Assembly: GCA_036557885.1 (NCBI GenBank) | Contig: DATBGS010000005.1 | Coordinates: 62,001 to 126,000 of the forward strand | DNA length: 64,000 bases | DNA from: DATBGS01 sp036557885 | GTDB lineage: Bacteria; Chloroflexota; Ktedonobacteria; Ktedonobacterales; DATBGS01 | Direction of reading: 5' to 3' | Part shown: positions 62,301 through 64,000 of the stretch, piece by piece | Layout: the number at the start of each line of letters is the position of its first letter | Position numbering within the stretch: the stretch's first letter is position 1 | The notes under the pieces: generated by a model | Seen by the model: the letters and a program-made list of their open reading frames with translations, nothing else | Databases searched by the model: none | Told to the model about the DNA's origin: nothing | Made by a program: the position numbers and the translations under genes

Positions 62301-62704
62301 CAGTCAAGCCCACGCGAGTTGGCATCCAGCACCTGAATGGTATACGTCGTATCGCGGGTTTGCAAGTCGGTGAACGTGCTGCCATCAGTCACCACGTACT
62401 GGAGGGTTTCAATATTGGTATTGTCAATAGTGGGGTAGTACACATCACTCAGAACGCCGTTTGCAATGGTAAACCAGACTTTAGAGGTGGCGTTTCGCGC
62501 GGTGCCCAGACAATCTTTGCGAGCCAGATCAAAGTGGGAGAGCGCTCCAGGTCCATCTGAAGCGGCACTGGCAGGTAAAGCTGCTGCCGCTGTCAGAAGT
62601 GGGGCCATGAGGGTGAGCACTAATAAAATGAACAGGACTGGAAGGGCACGCACAATAGAGGTAAAGGGATACCAACGAAGGGGTCTTCTGGGGGAACCTA
62701 TCAT
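59351..62704 (-). CDS. Secreted GH15 glucan hydrolase, glucodextranase-type
   Basis: 1117 residues from ATG 62704, which has GAGGAG upstream; an ATG seven codons earlier has none. A signal peptide (hydrophobic LPVLFILLVLTLMAPLL, then ASAASDG) leads into the N-terminal beta domain of GH15 enzymes. The (alpha/alpha)6 barrel carries the acid pair Glu509/Glu510 in RWEEQTGYSPST and the base Glu712 in GLIPEQDWEL. After the barrel come an Ig-like domain (about 770-860) and a C-terminal beta-sandwich resembling the glucodextranase C domain (VLLDVNDPTGDDAGPGNYAYPTSDNF onwards). A Gly/Asn-rich loop NGNGGGGNGNGGG lies near residue 190. It probably releases glucose from extracellular alpha-glucan or dextran. 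Export and domain order are seen; substrate is inference. Confidence 0.9.
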   Translation of the reverse strand: MIGSPRRPLRWYPFTSIVRALPVLFILLVLTLMAPLLTAAAALPASAASDGPGALSHFDLARKDCLGTARNATSKVWFTIANGVLSDVYYPTIDNTNIETLQYVVTDGSTFTDLQTRDTTYTIQVLDANSRGLDCEVTTTAKSGKYRITTDYLTDSNENTLVMRLRFQALVGEQSSYRLYLRYDPSINGNGGGGNGNGGGDSGTIDTSTEHQVPVAFDTKTTSNASNRTYAVPVYSALDASKAFLQVSNGFVGQPSDGLVQLDSAHALTALSTDANNGNLVQTAQVDLAHGDNLILALGFGTSQAAAVHAARASLSTDFSQLQKRYESGWEVYDRGLIAPPPNQAGISNDQWHRLVNEYYLSANVVKASEDKTFPGAIVASLASPWGQAISAGDPNNTFFGSYREVFARDVYEAWTGLLVDGDVSTAQEVVNFLFLQQQQADGSMPRNSLLNGQLAPDSFGTQLDETSYPIIMAYELGMTDQNLYQQHIKPAANFIIGHGPAFGVERWEEQTGYSPSTISAEIAGLVTAAAIASINGDTGSANVWLGVADDWQRSIEGWTVTTNGPLASHPYFIRLSKTGDPNAAINYNLGNGGPTLDQRSVIDAGFLELVRLGLEPANDPAILESLPVVDATIETDTTSGPGWHRYNSDGYGDSATNGHPWAPTGQGTGHDWPVLTEERGEYDVASGQHSAALTLLSAMQQFASGVGLIPEQDWELPDLAASPFGTDPTIASIGFQNGHPAGSAAPLTWAAGVYVRLLLDLTTGSVLEQPAATFQRYIANQQGQTSLTVTAPPNLSPANDSPITVTGTSVPGNSIYVAATNTDTNSQTVVVTTPTNPDGTFSVSVPVTGGTTVLNTVAVSPQGATAHDQRAIVFDFTPGTVLLDVNDPTGDDAGPGNYAYPTSDNFHAGAFDMQEFQVILSPDGSTVTFKVRISDLSPTFGSPLGAQLVDVYVHNPAAAAADTSTAASFPQRNYAIASNAAWSRLIEVQGFGQRYIDAHGNTVGSVTISANAISRFITFSVPTASLGGPPTSGWGFTVTLTGQDGFSPDQARSFAPTPQPFQFGVCAAPGSDPHCIADPNTVPKIMDVLTPSGVSQADELDYTLHSPVTLQDVSIP

Positions 62705-62973
62705 AGCTTGCTTCTCCTCTTCCATAAAAAGAAAATTCCCAAAGCTTGTCCCGAAGCAAGTATAACATAGTTTCTTTATGAAAGAAGCTCTCTTAATGCC
62801 GCTTATAGGTGGCTGTGAGCGCGGAGAGGCTTCGCGAGTGCAGTGGCGTCATCAGTTGTGCAATATAGCCCTTCTGGCGTTCCTGATACTGCCTTCCTCA
62901 ACTTAGTCAAACGTTATCGGTTGTGGTGAACACGTCCGCATAGCGCGGTGCATCAGTAAATTTAGAACAGTCT
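62705..62973. promoter_or_regulatory. Upstream region of the GH15 gene
   Basis: On the minus strand an extended -10 TGTTATACT is readable (TATACT complement at 62759-62764), preceded by the dyad TTCTTT-ATG-AAAGAA (62772-62786) at the -35 position, a possible operator. The remaining 180 bases show nothing further. Confidence 0.45.
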
Positions 62974-63621
62974 CTAGGGCTGACGAGCAGCCGCTTTCCT
63001 GGTCTGGCGGTAGTGCTGGATGGAACGCGCCCGATTCATACAGCCGGGGCTACACCAGCGACGGGTACCACTTTTGGTGGTATCGTAGAAAAACACAATA
63101 CAGCGATCATGTCTGCACTGATGGAGTCGGCGCCAGTCAGCCTCCGTGAAGAGGTGCAAGGCGGAGCGGGCAATGGGCACCAGAACATGTCCCTGCCCAG
63201 GCTCACGCAACTGTATGACTGCTTTAATGCTTCCCTCGCCCGTTCGTTCAAGCGCAGAATACCCCAGTGCCAGGATTGCATTAACAGGCGCGAGACTCTC
63301 CTCCCCGACCGCCTGCTGTTCGACCGCCTGCGTGACGAGGGTGCGCAGCGCCAGCCGGAGTGCTTTGATCTCCTCAAGCAGTTCGGTCGTCCAGGCGATG
63401 GGCGCTCCTGCTCCCGCAACAGCGCACTGGTCTGGGGAGTGCTGGCAAGCCTTTTCCCACCACCGGGCCAGGGCCTCTGGCGAGGAAAGCGCATCGTGCT
63501 TCTTCCCCCGATCAAGCGTCTCGGTATTGATCAGGTCTAAGGCCAAGGCTCCGCGCTGAGCCAGAGCCTCATGCGCAGAAAGGGGGAGGTGAGGTGTTCC
63601 TGCCTCGTGTGTTTTGGGCAT
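62974..63621 (-). CDS. CGNR-type zinc-finger regulator (ABATE domain) with CMNR variant
   Basis: 215 residues; ATG 63621 has a full AAAGGAGG site. The N-terminal ABATE-like domain begins at RGALALDLINTE, and the C-terminal finger uses Cys169, Cys174, Cys190 and Cys194 with CMNRARS, where most relatives have CGNR. YDTTKSGTRRWC lies between the Cys pairs. This family is thought to bind DNA or RNA and often lies next to the genes it controls. Here it is divergent from the LLM oxidoreductase, with overlapping promoters. Confidence 0.88.
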   Translation of the reverse strand: MPKTHEAGTPHLPLSAHEALAQRGALALDLINTETLDRGKKHDALSSPEALARWWEKACQHSPDQCAVAGAGAPIAWTTELLEEIKALRLALRTLVTQAVEQQAVGEESLAPVNAILALGYSALERTGEGSIKAVIQLREPGQGHVLVPIARSALHLFTEADWRRLHQCRHDRCIVFFYDTTKSGTRRWCSPGCMNRARSIQHYRQTRKAAARQP

Positions 63622-63681
63622 CCAAGCACCTCCTTTCTTTATCCCGGTAGTTCTGGCTGTCTCTGATACCCCTTTCCTTCA

Positions 63682-63709
63682 TTATACCTGTCTATTTTTC
63701 TCTTGACAA
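63682..63709 (-). promoter_or_regulatory. Promoter of the CGNR-type regulator
   Basis: On the minus strand TTGTCA (complement of 63704-63709), 17 bases, TATAAT (complement of 63682-63687). Its -35 overlaps the -35 of the divergent promoter by five bases. Confidence 0.8.
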
Positions 63710-63731
63710 GTACAATATTCTCAGGTATACT
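63703..63731 (+). promoter_or_regulatory. Promoter of the LLM oxidoreductase
   Basis: TTGACA (63703-63708), 17 bases, TATACT (63726-63731). The predicted leader is about 150 bases. Confidence 0.8.
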
Positions 63732-63733
63732 GA

Positions 63734-63745
63734 CCTATATATAGG
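63734..63745. promoter_or_regulatory. Operator-like palindrome at the transcription start
   Basis: Perfect 12-bp palindrome CCTATATATAGG, two bases past the -10 of the LLM promoter, where a bound repressor would block initiation. The regulator encoded next door is the natural candidate. Confidence 0.6.
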
Positions 63746-63887
63746 CTAAAAGCGGTTTAGACAAGTATATACTGGCCTTCCCTCACGGCTTCCTACCGTT
63801 GGTGGGCGCGCGGGCAAGCAGTCCCGCAGTTTGGGTGGGGCAGGTTTACCTGGAAGCTTACGCATGACAGCAAGCAGGAGGAAAGAG

Positions 63888-64000
63888 ATGAGCATCACAC
63901 GGCCCTTCCGTTTTGGGATCAAGGTGGCAACCGATCCAGGCGACCTTCCCTCGCGGGAAGCGTGGATCACCCTGGCACGCAAGGCCGAGAACCTGGGCTA
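63888..64000 (+). CDS. LLM-class F420-dependent oxidoreductase, 5' end only
   Basis: AGGAGG precedes ATG 63888, and 37 codons are visible before the window ends. MSITRPFRFGIKV, then PSREAWITLARKAENLG, matches the first strand and helix of F420-dependent LLM enzymes. Too short for a substrate guess. Divergent from, and probably controlled by, the CGNR-type regulator. Confidence 0.75.
   Translation, partial: MSITRPFRFGIKVATDPGDLPSREAWITLARKAENLG

Noticed and set aside
1..64000. tRNA, rRNA, insertion sequences, prophage
   Set aside because: None was seen; no transposase or integrase motif and no cloverleaf-like segment stood out on reading.

Overview
The window looks like chromosomal DNA of a monoderm (single-membrane, Gram-positive-like) bacterium, most plausibly a Chloroflexota member of the Ktedonobacteria type. 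The pointers are two transmembrane Ser/Thr kinases (one with an N-terminal zinc ribbon and a Thr/Pro-rich outer linker), a class F sortase next to an LPNTG protein, F420-type LLM oxidoreductases, a Thermotoga-type alpha-glucan phosphorylase and a CGNR-family regulator. This placement is inferred from gene content only. Gene density is high, many starts are GTG or TTG with good Shine-Dalgarno sites, and several gene ends are marked by long, nearly perfect hairpins. No rRNA, tRNA, CRISPR array, transposase or phage gene was recognised.

Layout. 1-2.3 kb: the 3' end of a GH2 beta-mannosidase and an AbgB-like M20 amidohydrolase. 2.3-6.1 kb (minus strand): nitroreductase, class F sortase, LPNTG/DUF4397 surface protein, membrane Ser/Thr kinase. 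6.5-9.2 kb: a large PAS/GAF histidine kinase. 9.5-13.8 kb: a CPA1 antiporter-rhodanese fusion interrupted by an in-frame TGA, then a PLP aldolase/deaminase and a sugar-lactone oxidase. 13.9-15.7 kb: GTP-dependent PEP carboxykinase. 16.0-24.7 kb: a sugar-utilisation locus (autoregulated LacI repressor, CUT1 ABC importer without its ATPase, GH35 beta-galactosidase, an unknown protein, galactokinase). 24.8-32.1 kb: MsrB, a zinc-ribbon MOCOS-like aminotransferase, M20 dipeptidase, CPA2/TrkA antiporter and aromatic amino acid decarboxylase. 32.3-37.7 kb: a Ser/Thr kinase fused to an S11 D,D-carboxypeptidase, a UroD-like/cupin/alcohol dehydrogenase cassette and a DUF3800-like protein. 37.7-41.5 kb: a heterodimeric ABC exporter. 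41.6-46.1 kb: polytopic membrane protein, MetE-like methyltransferase, YmdB-like phosphoesterase, LLM oxidoreductase. 46.4-51.5 kb: alpha-glucan phosphorylase, a 45-residue membrane peptide, a coiled-coil protein, MBL-fold hydrolase and NUDIX hydrolase. 51.6-59.0 kb: a minus-strand operon (SDR, HyuA, HyuB, benzoylformate-decarboxylase-like enzyme, alcohol dehydrogenase). 59.4-62.7 kb: a secreted glucodextranase-type GH15 enzyme. 63.0-64.0 kb: a CGNR-family regulator divergent from an LLM oxidoreductase that runs off the window.

How it fits together. Much of the window is carbohydrate acquisition and central carbon flow: an extracellular alpha-glucan hydrolase, a glucan phosphorylase, galactoside import, hydrolysis and phosphorylation, and PEP carboxykinase. 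A second theme is envelope sensing (kinases with outer domains, sortase with substrate, large sensor kinase, cation/proton antiporters). The most unusual items are the kinase-carboxypeptidase fusion, the TGA codon in the rhodanese catalytic loop (candidate selenocysteine), a seven-unit 19-bp tandem array at 51.5 kb, and well-defined promoter/operator arrangements at 16.0 kb and 63.7 kb.
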